Source: Micromonospora sp. HNM0581
GTDB taxonomy: Bacteria; Actinomycetota; Actinomycetes; Mycobacteriales; Micromonosporaceae
Assembly: GCF_012726175.1 (NCBI RefSeq)
Contig: NZ_JAASAD010000011.1
Span: 1 to 64,000 of the forward strand
Reading direction: 5' to 3'
DNA: 64,000 nt
Shown here piece after piece: positions 44,134 to 55,798 of the stretch (the first letter of the stretch is position 1; each line of letters starts with the position of its first letter). The translations under genes and the position numbers were made by a program. The notes below the pieces were generated by a model. That model did no database searches and was not told the DNA's origin. It saw nothing but the letters and a program-made list of their open reading frames with translations.

Positions 44134-46419
44134 TCAGGTGGTGGGCACCAGCAGCGCGACGGGATAGGTGGTCAACAGCTCAGCCAAACGGACCTGTGAG
44201 CCACTGTAGACCCGGCCGGTGAACAGGCACGACATCTCGTTGACGGGAAGTGCCAGGGTGGTGTCCCGCCAGCCGCCACCCGTGGCCAGACGCAGCGGCA
44301 ACCGGGTGGCCACAGCGACCGCACCACCCCGGTCGAAGGCGACGACATGCCGGGCCGCCGGACCGTGCACGATGAGCGGCTGGTAGTCACCGAACAGCTC
44401 CGGAAGATCACGACGCGCCCGCAGGGTCCGCGACACCACGAGCAGCTTCGCCGCGCCGGTGTCGTCAACCGCCGGCTGCCAGCCGGCATCGAGGCGGGCC
44501 AGCAGCTCCCGGCGTACGTCGAAATCCACCGGACGGCGATTGTCCGGGTCGACGAGGGAGTTGTCCCACAGCTCGGTGCCCTGGTAGGTGTCCGGCACAC
44601 CCGGCATGGCCAGCTGCACCAGCTTCTGCCCCAGCGAGTTCGACCAGCCGGGCGGGGTGATCTCGGCGGCGAAGGCGGCCAGCTCGGAGGCGACGGCCCG
44701 GTCGTCGTACATGGCGTCGACCACGGCGTGCAGGGCCCGCTCGAAGTCCGGGTCGGGGTCCGTCCAACTGGTCGAGGCCGCGGCCTCCCGGGCCGCTTTC
44801 TCCGCGTACGCGTGCAGACGCTCCCGCTCGATCGGCCAGGCCCCGACGGCGGTCTGCCACAGCAGGTGGGCCAGGGCGGCGTCGGGCAGCGGCACCGCCG
44901 CCATCCAGCCGGTGACCGCCTCCGCCCAACGCTGCGGCAGCTCCGCGAGGACCGCGAGGCGGGCCCGCACGTCCTCGCCGCGTTTCGTGTCGTGGGTCGA
45001 CAGGGTGGTCATGCTCGCCGGCCAGCGTTCGTGCCGGGCGGCGGCGAAACGGTGGAACCGGCCGGGCAGGGTGCCGAAGTGGGTGGGGCTGCCGCCGACC
45101 TCGTTGAGCGCGATGAACCGGCTCCACCGGTAGTAGGCGGTGTCCTCGACGCCCTTGGCCATCACCGCACCGGTGAACTGCGGGAAGCGTCGGGCCAGTT
45201 CGTCGTCGGGGTCGCGGAGCCGACGGGTGACCGCGTCCAGCGCCCCGGTGAGGTCGGTGCGGCGGCGCCCGGCCTCGGCACGCGCGTTGGCCAGGTGCCG
45301 GGCTCCCTCGGGCGGGTAGCCACGGTAGACGGCGAACGCGGCGGCGAGTTCGGCCAGGGCGGCGCGGGCGGCGGCGGGTTCCACGTCCGGGGTGAGCGCG
45401 GCCAACCGGGTCAACTCGGTGGACAGCAGCCGGCTGGCGGCACCCAGTTTGGTGTCGTGGGTCAGCTCCGCCCAGGAGGTCGCCCGGCCGGCGAGGCGGG
45501 TGTCCAGGGCGGTGAAGTCGGCCTCGGCGTCGCCGTCGACGAAGAGCCCCCCGACGGCACCCAGCGCGTCGTAGCCGGTGGTGCCGTCGACCGGCCAGCC
45601 CGGCAGCTCCTCGCCGTACTCCAGGATCTTCTCCACGATCAGCCACACGTCCGGGGCGGCGCCGCGCAGCCGGGCCAGGTAGCCGGCGGGGTCGCGCAGC
45701 CCGTCGGGGTGGTCAACCCGGATGCCGTCGACCTCCCCGGCCGCCACCCAGGCCAGGATCAGCTCGTGGGTGGCGGCGAACACGTCCGGGTCCTCCACCC
45801 GCAGCCCGGCCAGGCTGGAGACGGCGAAGAACCGGCGGTAGGTCAGTTCGGCGTCGCCGCGGCGCCAGGAAACCAGCTCGTAGTGCTGGCGGTCGTGCAC
45901 GTCACGGGGACTGCCCTCGCCGGTGCCGTCGGCTACCGGGAAGCGGTGCTCGTGGTAGCGCAGCTCGCCGTCGGCGAGGGTGAGATCGTCGAGGGCGTCG
46001 GGAGTGTCGGCGAGCACCGGCAGCAGCAGCCGGCCCCGCTGCCAGTCGATGTCGAACCAGTCGGCGTACGCCGAGTCCCGACCGCGGCGCAGCACGTCCC
46101 ACCAGGGCGGGTTGGCGACCGGCACGGCCACCCCGGCGTGGTTGGGCACGATGTCGACGACCAGGCCGAGCCCGGCGTCCCGCAACGCCCGCAGCAGCCG
46201 CTGCCGGCCGGGCTCACCACCGATTTCCGGGTTGACCTGCCGGTGGTCGACGACGTCGTAGCCGTGCGCACTGCCCGCAGCGGCGGCCAGCAGCGGTGCG
46301 CTGTAAAGGTGGGTGACGCCGAGGTCGGCGAGGTAACCGGCGAGGCCGGCGGTGACGTCCAGGTCGAAGCCGGGGCGCACCTGAACCCGGTAGGTGGACA
46401 CGACGGGCTTTGCGGGCAT
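44134..46419 (-). CDS. treY: Malto-oligosyltrehalose synthase
   Basis: A 761-aa GH13 enzyme that isomerises the reducing end of a malto-oligosaccharide to trehalose. The barrel begins STYRVQVRPGFDL; 'DGIRVDHPDGLRDPAGYL' carries the nucleophile Asp and 'WLIVEKILEYGEELPGW' the Glu. The long TreY-specific helical insert and a C-terminal sheet are present. It starts 1 nt after the treX stop, so the pair is translationally coupled. Confidence 0.97.
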   Translation of the reverse strand: MPAKPVVSTYRVQVRPGFDLDVTAGLAGYLADLGVTHLYSAPLLAAAAGSAHGYDVVDHRQVNPEIGGEPGRQRLLRALRDAGLGLVVDIVPNHAGVAVPVANPPWWDVLRRGRDSAYADWFDIDWQRGRLLLPVLADTPDALDDLTLADGELRYHEHRFPVADGTGEGSPRDVHDRQHYELVSWRRGDAELTYRRFFAVSSLAGLRVEDPDVFAATHELILAWVAAGEVDGIRVDHPDGLRDPAGYLARLRGAAPDVWLIVEKILEYGEELPGWPVDGTTGYDALGAVGGLFVDGDAEADFTALDTRLAGRATSWAELTHDTKLGAASRLLSTELTRLAALTPDVEPAAARAALAELAAAFAVYRGYPPEGARHLANARAEAGRRRTDLTGALDAVTRRLRDPDDELARRFPQFTGAVMAKGVEDTAYYRWSRFIALNEVGGSPTHFGTLPGRFHRFAAARHERWPASMTTLSTHDTKRGEDVRARLAVLAELPQRWAEAVTGWMAAVPLPDAALAHLLWQTAVGAWPIERERLHAYAEKAAREAAASTSWTDPDPDFERALHAVVDAMYDDRAVASELAAFAAEITPPGWSNSLGQKLVQLAMPGVPDTYQGTELWDNSLVDPDNRRPVDFDVRRELLARLDAGWQPAVDDTGAAKLLVVSRTLRARRDLPELFGDYQPLIVHGPAARHVVAFDRGGAVAVATRLPLRLATGGGWRDTTLALPVNEMSCLFTGRVYSGSQVRLAELLTTYPVALLVPTT

Positions 46420-46420
46420 C

Positions 46421-48538
<2,118 letters not shown>

Positions 48539-48899
48539 GTCGCTCCTTCGGCCCTGTCATGAGCGCGCCCGCCCGCACCATGAGCGCACCCGCCGGGCAG
48601 TGCCGGTGATACGCGGGGCGGTAATGCCCCGCACGCTCCACCGCCAATCCATCCGATCGGGTGAATGCCCAGTATCCGCCCGACTGAGCCGGGATGAACC
48701 TTGCGGTGTCGTCGGTCACTGAAGCCCTCTTCGAGATGCGGGATCGGCCGCCATGACGTTTCCTTGTTCGCGGGCGCGTCTTCCGCGCGCCTACCAGATC
48801 CTCGCACCGTCGGCGCGTTGACGCGTGTCCGAAAACCAACCCTGCCCGCCCGCCGCCATCGACGCCGGCGTGTTCCTCCCTGCACGGACGGAGACTGAT
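48539..48899. other. Divergent promoter region, treX operon and GT4 gene
   Basis: About 361 nt between two starts. In-frame upstream extension of the GT4 gene (from 48825) is possible but has no ribosome-binding site. No confident -35/-10 pair was found. Antisense open frames here are shadows of GC-rich DNA. Confidence 0.45.
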
Positions 48900-50303
48900 G
48901 TGACCACCCTGCGGGTCGGCGGACGGACCGCCACCGCTCCGGACCGCGTCCACCGCCCCACGCTCACCTCGCGCCCCCAGGTTCCGTCGTCGTCCGGTCC
49001 TGTCGCCGGGTCGCAGACCCGCCGCATCCTGATGCTGTCGTGGGAGTACCCGCCGGTGCTCGTGGGCGGCCTCGGCCGACACGTACACGCCCTCTCGGTC
49101 GCCCTGGCCACCGCCGGTCACCACGTCACCGTCGTCACCCGCCACACCGACGGCGCACCCCACGAGGAATACCTCGACGGCGTCCGCATCCTCCGCGCCC
49201 CCGAAGACCCCGTCACCTTCCCCCTCACCACCACCTCACTGCTGGCCTGGACCATGGCCTTCAACCACACCCTCACCCGCACCGCCCTACGCGCCACCAC
49301 CACCGACACCTACGACGTCATCCACGCCCACGACTGGCTCGTCGCCCACACCGCCCTCACCCTCCGCGACCACCTCGACATCCCCCTCGTCACCACCATC
49401 CACGCCACCGAAGCCGGCCGACACCAAGGCTGGCTCCCCGACGACATGAACCGCACCATCCACGGCGTCGAACACTGGCTCAGCAACGAATCCACCCGCG
49501 CCATCGTCTGCTCCGGCTACATGCGCGACGAGGTGGCCGCCCTGTTCGGCGTACCGGCCGGGCGGGTGGACGTGGTGGCCAACGGGGTGGAGCCGCACCG
49601 GTGGCGGGTGCCGGCCTCGGCCGTGGCGCAGGCGCGGGCTCGGTTCGCCGGGAACGGCCCGCTTGTCACGTTCGCCGGACGCCTGGTCTACGAGAAGGGT
49701 GTGCAGCACCTGGTAGCCGGGCTACCCCGGCTGCGGGAACGGCACCCGGGGCTGCGTGCGGTGGTCGTCGGTGACGGACCGTACCGGGGTGAACTGGAGG
49801 CCGAGGTGCACCGGCTCGGCCTGGCCGACACGGTCAGCCTGCCCGGCTTCCTCGGCGGCGCCGATCTGCCCTCGGTGATAGCGGCGTCGGACTGCTTCGT
49901 CGTGCCCAGCATCTACGAGCCGTTCGGCATGGTGGCGCTGGAGGCCGCGGCCGCCGGTGCGCCGCTCGCGGTTTCCGAGACCGGCGGGCTGGCCGAGATC
50001 GTCGAACCGGGCGTCACCGGAATGACCTTCCGGCCGCACGATCCGGACGCGCTCGCCGACGCGGTGCACACCCTGCTCTGCGACGCCGAACGTGCCCGCA
50101 CGCTGGCCCGGCGAGCCCGCGCCATGGTTCAGGAGCGGTACGGCTGGGCCGCCATCGCCAGCCGCACCGCCTCGACGTACGCCTCGGCGATCGCCCAGGG
50201 GCCGACGTTCACCGCCGAACGCGCGGCACATCAGATGACGCACGGACGGATGCTGCCCACTATCCCGACGGGAAACCTGCTCGCCGCCGCCGGTCTCCGC
50301 TGA
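48900..50303 (+). CDS. GT4-family glycosyltransferase
   Basis: A 467-aa cytosolic GT-B transferase of family GT4. The N-terminal domain begins after ~40 residues at RRILMLSWEYPPVLVGGLGRH; the C-terminal domain holds FAGRLVYEKGVQHLV, GDGPYRGELE and the donor-binding E-x7-E motif in 'FVVPSIYEPFGMVALEAAAAG' (shown in part). It resembles glycogen synthase/GlgM-type and mannosyl transferases; placed next to treXYZ, a role in alpha-glucan synthesis is plausible. The GTG at 48900 has GGACGGAG 6 nt upstream; a GTG at 48825 is less likely. The codon style changes near 49,525. Confidence 0.85.
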   Translation: MTTLRVGGRTATAPDRVHRPTLTSRPQVPSSSGPVAGSQTRRILMLSWEYPPVLVGGLGRHVHALSVALATAGHHVTVVTRHTDGAPHEEYLDGVRILRAPEDPVTFPLTTTSLLAWTMAFNHTLTRTALRATTTDTYDVIHAHDWLVAHTALTLRDHLDIPLVTTIHATEAGRHQGWLPDDMNRTIHGVEHWLSNESTRAIVCSGYMRDEVAALFGVPAGRVDVVANGVEPHRWRVPASAVAQARARFAGNGPLVTFAGRLVYEKGVQHLVAGLPRLRERHPGLRAVVVGDGPYRGELEAEVHRLGLADTVSLPGFLGGADLPSVIAASDCFVVPSIYEPFGMVALEAAAAGAPLAVSETGGLAEIVEPGVTGMTFRPHDPDALADAVHTLLCDAERARTLARRARAMVQERYGWAAIASRTASTYASAIAQGPTFTAERAAHQMTHGRMLPTIPTGNLLAAAGLR

Positions 50304-50321
50304 CCCTCCATCCGGTCAGCC

Positions 50322-50362
50322 CTCCTCCGCTCGCCGGCGGGCGCCCCCGGCGGGCGGAGGAG
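50322..50362. terminator. 16-bp hairpin with one mismatch after the GT4 gene
   Basis: CTCCTCCGCTCGCCGG pairs with CCGGCGGGCGGAGGAG around a 9-nt loop, with one mismatch. It starts 19 nt past the stop. Confidence 0.7.
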
Positions 50363-50571
50363 AACGCTCCGACCGGAACCTGCCCTGTGAGCGGGACGTG
50401 GACCTGGTCGTGTCGTGGCCGTCGGTGCGGGCGGGTGCACCTTGCGCGAGCGCCACCAGACCCGTTCGGGCAGTTCATTCTGTCGTTACGATCTTGTATC
50501 TGTACTGGTCCACGCCGCTTAACATCCGACACACTCGCAGGCATCCGGCGGCGAGGCCCGAGGAGGCGTGG

Positions 50572-51228
50572 ATGCGGGTGCTCCTGGTGGAAGACGACCT
50601 GCGTGTCTCGGCGGGGCTCGCCTCGGCACTGCGGCGACGGGGGCACGACGTGGTGCAGGCGGTCACCGCCGCCGAGGCGGTCGAGGCCGACCCGGTCGAC
50701 CTGGTGCTGCTCGACATGAACCTGCCCGACCGCGACGGCCTGGAGGTGTGCCGCCGGATCCGCCAGCACGACGAGAGGGTCGCGATCATCGCGGTGACCG
50801 CCCGGGTCGAGGAACACGACCGGGTGGCCGGGCTGCGGGCCGGCGCCGACGATTACGTGATCAAACCGTTCTCGATGGTGGAGTTGCAGGCCCGGATCGA
50901 GGCGGTGATGCGTCGCACCACCCGCACCGCCCGCCAGGCGACCACGTTGCAGGTCGGTACGCTGCGCATCGACGTCGACGCCCGGCGGGTACTGGTGGGC
51001 GACCGCGAGGTCGGTCTGTCTCGTAAGGAGTTCGACCTGCTGGTGGCATTGGCACGGCAGGCGGGCACGGTGGTTCCCCGGGATCGGTTGCAGCTCGAGG
51101 TCTGGAACACCACCTGGGCCACCCAGCACAACCTCGACGTCCACGTGGCGGCCCTACGCGGCAAGCTCGACGATCGGCGTCTGGTGGAGACGGTCCGCGG
51201 CGTCGGCTACCGCCTCCGCGCCGCCTGA
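50572..51228 (+). CDS. OmpR/PhoB-family response regulator (orphan)
   Basis: A 218-aa regulator. The receiver domain (~1-118) has the acidic pair in VEDDL, phospho-Asp D51 in VLLDMNLPDRDG, and Lys in DDYVIKPF; the winged helix (~125-216) ends ETVRGVGYRLRA. AGGAGG lies 6 nt before the ATG at 50572, which sets the start; an upstream extension is unlikely. No histidine kinase lies nearby. The M14 carboxypeptidase gene follows 121 nt later on the same strand and could be a target. Confidence 0.93.
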   Translation: MRVLLVEDDLRVSAGLASALRRRGHDVVQAVTAAEAVEADPVDLVLLDMNLPDRDGLEVCRRIRQHDERVAIIAVTARVEEHDRVAGLRAGADDYVIKPFSMVELQARIEAVMRRTTRTARQATTLQVGTLRIDVDARRVLVGDREVGLSRKEFDLLVALARQAGTVVPRDRLQLEVWNTTWATQHNLDVHVAALRGKLDDRRLVETVRGVGYRLRAA

Positions 51229-51349
51229 CTGGCTGATCAGTTCACCGTAACCTCAGGGCATCCTCAAGAAACCCAGCTCATGACACCACGACAAGGTGCG
51301 GGCGGGTCTGCTGTGCGTACCCAGCCCTCCCTCCTGTTTGGAGACCACC

Positions 51350-53449
51350 TTGAGACACAGACGGACCACGGCCGGTGTCTTCTCCGCGCTGCTCGCCGTC
51401 ACCCTCGCGGCGACCGCCCAACCCGCAGCCGCGCAGCAGCCCACGGAGCCGAACCAGGTGCAGGACCTCACCGTCGTGCAGGGCGACGGCTTCGCCACCC
51501 TCGCCTGGACTCCGGTCGACGGGGCCACCGACTACCAGATCGAACGCACCCCGGTGGCCGAGGACGGCACCGCCACCGGCGCATCGGTGACGGTCGGCCT
51601 CTGGCGGCCGAACCGCCAGATCAACAACACCGAGCCGACCTTCGCCGACGCCGGCTTCGCCCCCGGCAACCGGTTCCAGTGGCGGGTCCGCGCCCGCCTC
51701 GACGGTGACCCCCAGCCCTACTCCGCCCCGGTCGGCGACACCACGCGGGGACACTGGGGCGACCCGGATGTGCCGGGCCCGAATCTGCGCACCCAGTGGG
51801 AGAGCACGCTGGGCGCGCAATACACGAACGACGTCAACGAGTACGCCTACACCGCGGCGATAGACGACCTCAGCGACCGGGTACGCGTGGTGGAGATCGG
51901 TCGGACCCTGCAGGACCGCCCGATCAACATGTTCGTCATCGGCTACCCCACCCCGCCGGCGACCCCGGAGGCGGTCGCCGCGACGAACCCCCTCGCGGTC
52001 AACTGCAACGTGCACGGCAACGAACCCGGTGACCGGGAGGCGTGCCTGATCATGGCCCGGCAGTTGGCGTTCACCGACGACCCCACCACCCTCGGCCTGC
52101 TGTCGAAGACCACGATGCTGATCGTGCCGACGATCAACGGCGACGGCCGGGCGGCCAACAGCCGGGGCAACGCCGACGGCCAGGACCTCAACCGGGACTA
52201 CTCGTTGATCCGCCAGCCGGAGACCCAGGCGTTCGTCGAGATGGTTCGCGACTACCGGCCGATCGCCAGCTACGACGGTCACGAGTACGGCAACTCGAAC
52301 ACTGGTGACCTGCCGATGCTGCCGCCCCGACACCAGAACGTGGCGCAAGGCATCTTCGACGAGTCGCAGGACATGATCGAGGGGCACATGTACACCGAGG
52401 GCGCCAAGGACGGCTGGTGGGCCTGCCCGTACGGGTGTACCGGAGCCAACGTCGGCCTGGGCGAGGAAACGATCCTGCGCAACACCCTCGGCCTGAAGAA
52501 CGTGGTCAACTCGTTGCTGGAGCTGCGCAGCTCAGGTGGGCCGACCCGGCCGGACGAGGGCAACACCGCCAACAACCGCCGCCGCAAGACGTACTCGGCG
52601 GTGTGGACGTTCCACCAGTTCCTCGCCTACCACGGAGCGAACGTCGGCGACATCACCGCCGCCCGCGCCGAGGCGATCAGGTTCCAGTCGGCGAACACCG
52701 GCCGGATCGTCTTCCGGGGTTCCCGCCCGATCGAGGCGTACCCGGCGCCGCACCCGGGTGACACCCCTCCCCCACTGGACGCCCCCACTGCGGAGCGGAT
52801 CCTGGAGCAGCCGCCGTGCGCCTACAAGCTCACCGAGGAGCAGTACCACGGTGCACGCGACGACGGCCCGGACGGTCAGCAGACCACGGTGGCCCAGCGG
52901 CTGGCCGCCCACGGCTGGAAAGTGATCAAGGTTGCCGGTGGGTATCTCGTACCGCTGTCGCAGCCCGAGCGGGGTCTGGTGCCGCTGCTGCTCGACGAGC
53001 AGGCGGCCGAGGGCATGGTGGCCGGCGAGCGGATCGCCCCGACGCTGACCGGTACCCACCACGGCCCGCTCACCGTCTCCGGTGTGGCATGCCTTGCCGA
53101 TGCCACCGTCCGTGGTCCGGTGCAGGTACGACCGGGTGCGACGCTGATCGTGAACGGCGGGTCGATCAACGGCTCGGTGAACGCGAGCAACGCGTCCGGG
53201 TTCGTGCTGACCGCGGGCACGGTCAACGGCCCGGTGAACGTCACCGGCACGATCGGCCCGGTCCTACTGGTCGGCAATCGCATCAGCGGCCCGGTCAACG
53301 TGGTGAACACCACGGGCGTGGCCCCGCTGGTGGCCGGCAACACCGTCAACGGTCCGCTGGGCTGCTCCGGCAACGCCGCTGGGCCGGTCAACCTGGAGGT
53401 CGCCAATTCGGTGAGCGGCCCGAGATTCGACCAGTGCGCCCGGCTGTGA
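51350..53449 (+). CDS. Secreted M14 zinc carboxypeptidase with C-terminal repeats
   Basis: A 699-aa exported protein. A signal peptide with AAAQQ cleavage (~1-28) and a fibronectin-III-like domain (~35-130) come first. The M14 domain (~160-450) has HGNE zinc ligands (H222, E225), DLNRDY (N281, R282) and H311 in YDGHEYGN. The last ~90 residues hold 6-7 units of about 17-18 aa of the form [VI]-x-G-P-V-N-V ('VNGPVNVTG', 'ISGPVNVVN', 'VNGPLGCSG'), which looks like a small beta-solenoid. TTG at 51350 starts with GGAGA 5 nt upstream. It ends at a 17-bp perfect hairpin. Confidence 0.9.
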   Translation: MRHRRTTAGVFSALLAVTLAATAQPAAAQQPTEPNQVQDLTVVQGDGFATLAWTPVDGATDYQIERTPVAEDGTATGASVTVGLWRPNRQINNTEPTFADAGFAPGNRFQWRVRARLDGDPQPYSAPVGDTTRGHWGDPDVPGPNLRTQWESTLGAQYTNDVNEYAYTAAIDDLSDRVRVVEIGRTLQDRPINMFVIGYPTPPATPEAVAATNPLAVNCNVHGNEPGDREACLIMARQLAFTDDPTTLGLLSKTTMLIVPTINGDGRAANSRGNADGQDLNRDYSLIRQPETQAFVEMVRDYRPIASYDGHEYGNSNTGDLPMLPPRHQNVAQGIFDESQDMIEGHMYTEGAKDGWWACPYGCTGANVGLGEETILRNTLGLKNVVNSLLELRSSGGPTRPDEGNTANNRRRKTYSAVWTFHQFLAYHGANVGDITAARAEAIRFQSANTGRIVFRGSRPIEAYPAPHPGDTPPPLDAPTAERILEQPPCAYKLTEEQYHGARDDGPDGQQTTVAQRLAAHGWKVIKVAGGYLVPLSQPERGLVPLLLDEQAAEGMVAGERIAPTLTGTHHGPLTVSGVACLADATVRGPVQVRPGATLIVNGGSINGSVNASNASGFVLTAGTVNGPVNVTGTIGPVLLVGNRISGPVNVVNTTGVAPLVAGNTVNGPLGCSGNAAGPVNLEVANSVSGPRFDQCARL

Positions 53450-53465
53450 GGCGCTGATCCCGTTC

Positions 53466-53502
53466 GTGCCGGCAGGCCGGGCGCGGCCCGGCCTGCCGGC
53501 AC
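53466..53502. terminator. 17-bp perfect hairpin terminator
   Basis: GTGCCGGCAGGCCGGGC pairs exactly with its complement around a GCG loop, 16 nt after the carboxypeptidase stop and 25 nt before the fasciclin gene. Confidence 0.8.
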
Positions 53503-53527
53503 GCCCCGACACAGGAGTGCAGAGACC

Positions 53528-54193
53528 GTGAGCGACACACCATCTGCGACGCGACCGACGCCGCGCCGGATCCTGCCGGTCGCCGGTGCCACCCTGGCGG
53601 CGGTGCTGCTCATCGTGGTCGGCAGCACGGCCGGGGGCGACGACGGCCCGGCCGGGGCTGTTCCGGCCGGGAGCACCGTGACCGGGCCGCTGTGTGACCT
53701 GCTGCCCGCCGGCGACGAGCCGGGTAACCCCGGTTCGCTCGTCGACGAACCCGCCGATCGGGCTCTCCAGTGGATTCCGGTGCTCACCACCTTCGAAGCG
53801 GCGGTACGCGCCACCGGCCTGGCCGAGGAGCTGACGCCGGAGGTGACCATCTTGGCCCCCACCGATGACGCGTTCGCCGGCAAGTTCTCCCGGACCAACC
53901 TCGACGAGCTGCTCCTGCGCGACACCGACGCGCTACACGAGCTACTCCGTGATCATCTGATCACCGGGGCGCTGCCGGTGGCCGAGCTGGTCGCCGCCGG
54001 CTCGGTGACCACCGTAGCAGGAACCCGGTTGCGGGTGACCGGCGTCGGGCAGGGTGCGCGTCTCGACGAGCAGGCCGAGACGGTGTGTGCCGACTATGTG
54101 GCCGGTGGTGCCCGTATCCACGTGATCAACGAGGTGCTCGGCGATCTGCCCACCACGGCCGGTCAGGACGACGACGGACACCCCGCCCACTGA
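53528..54193 (+). CDS. Fasciclin (FAS1) domain protein, membrane-anchored or secreted
   Basis: A 221-aa protein with an N-terminal hydrophobic segment (~14-34) and a FAS1 domain (~85-210). Typical elements are FTILAPTDDAFAG-type text (here VTILAPTDDAFAGKF), DTDALHELLRDHLITGAL and ARIHVINEVLGDLP. FAS1 domains mediate adhesion and are often surface-located. A GTG start is used. It follows the carboxypeptidase hairpin and converges on citrate synthase. Confidence 0.85.
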   Translation: MSDTPSATRPTPRRILPVAGATLAAVLLIVVGSTAGGDDGPAGAVPAGSTVTGPLCDLLPAGDEPGNPGSLVDEPADRALQWIPVLTTFEAAVRATGLAEELTPEVTILAPTDDAFAGKFSRTNLDELLLRDTDALHELLRDHLITGALPVAELVAAGSVTTVAGTRLRVTGVGQGARLDEQAETVCADYVAGGARIHVINEVLGDLPTTAGQDDDGHPAH

Positions 54194-54210
54194 GTACCCC
54201 GCCCCGACCG

Positions 54211-54254
54211 TGACGGCGGCCGTCGTACCCGTGCTCCGGGTACGACGGCCGTCA
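54211..54254. terminator. Long hairpin between fasciclin and citrate synthase
   Basis: TGACGG then CCGTCGTACCCG pairs with CGGGTACGACGGCCGTCA, with a 3-nt bulge and a 5-nt loop (18 paired bases). Convergent genes lie on both sides. Confidence 0.75.
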
Positions 54255-54274
54255 GAGGTGTCTTCGCTGCGCAG

Positions 54275-55558
<1,284 letters not shown>

Positions 55559-55798
55559 GTGGTTCCTCGCTTCGCCGGCAGATCTACGTTGAATTGCCTT
55601 CGCTTCTACCGTAATTGCGGTTGCGGCGACACCACCCGTCGTGGTTCGGCGGTGAGGCATGCGTCACCCGATTCCCGACCGGGGCGCTGGGAAACCCCGA
55701 CGAACAGGGACGGAACGCCATCGAAGACACACGTAGCGTGCAACCAGGCGAAGCGATCGCGACCGGAGCAGCATTCAGCGACCGGGCCGGCCGACCGG

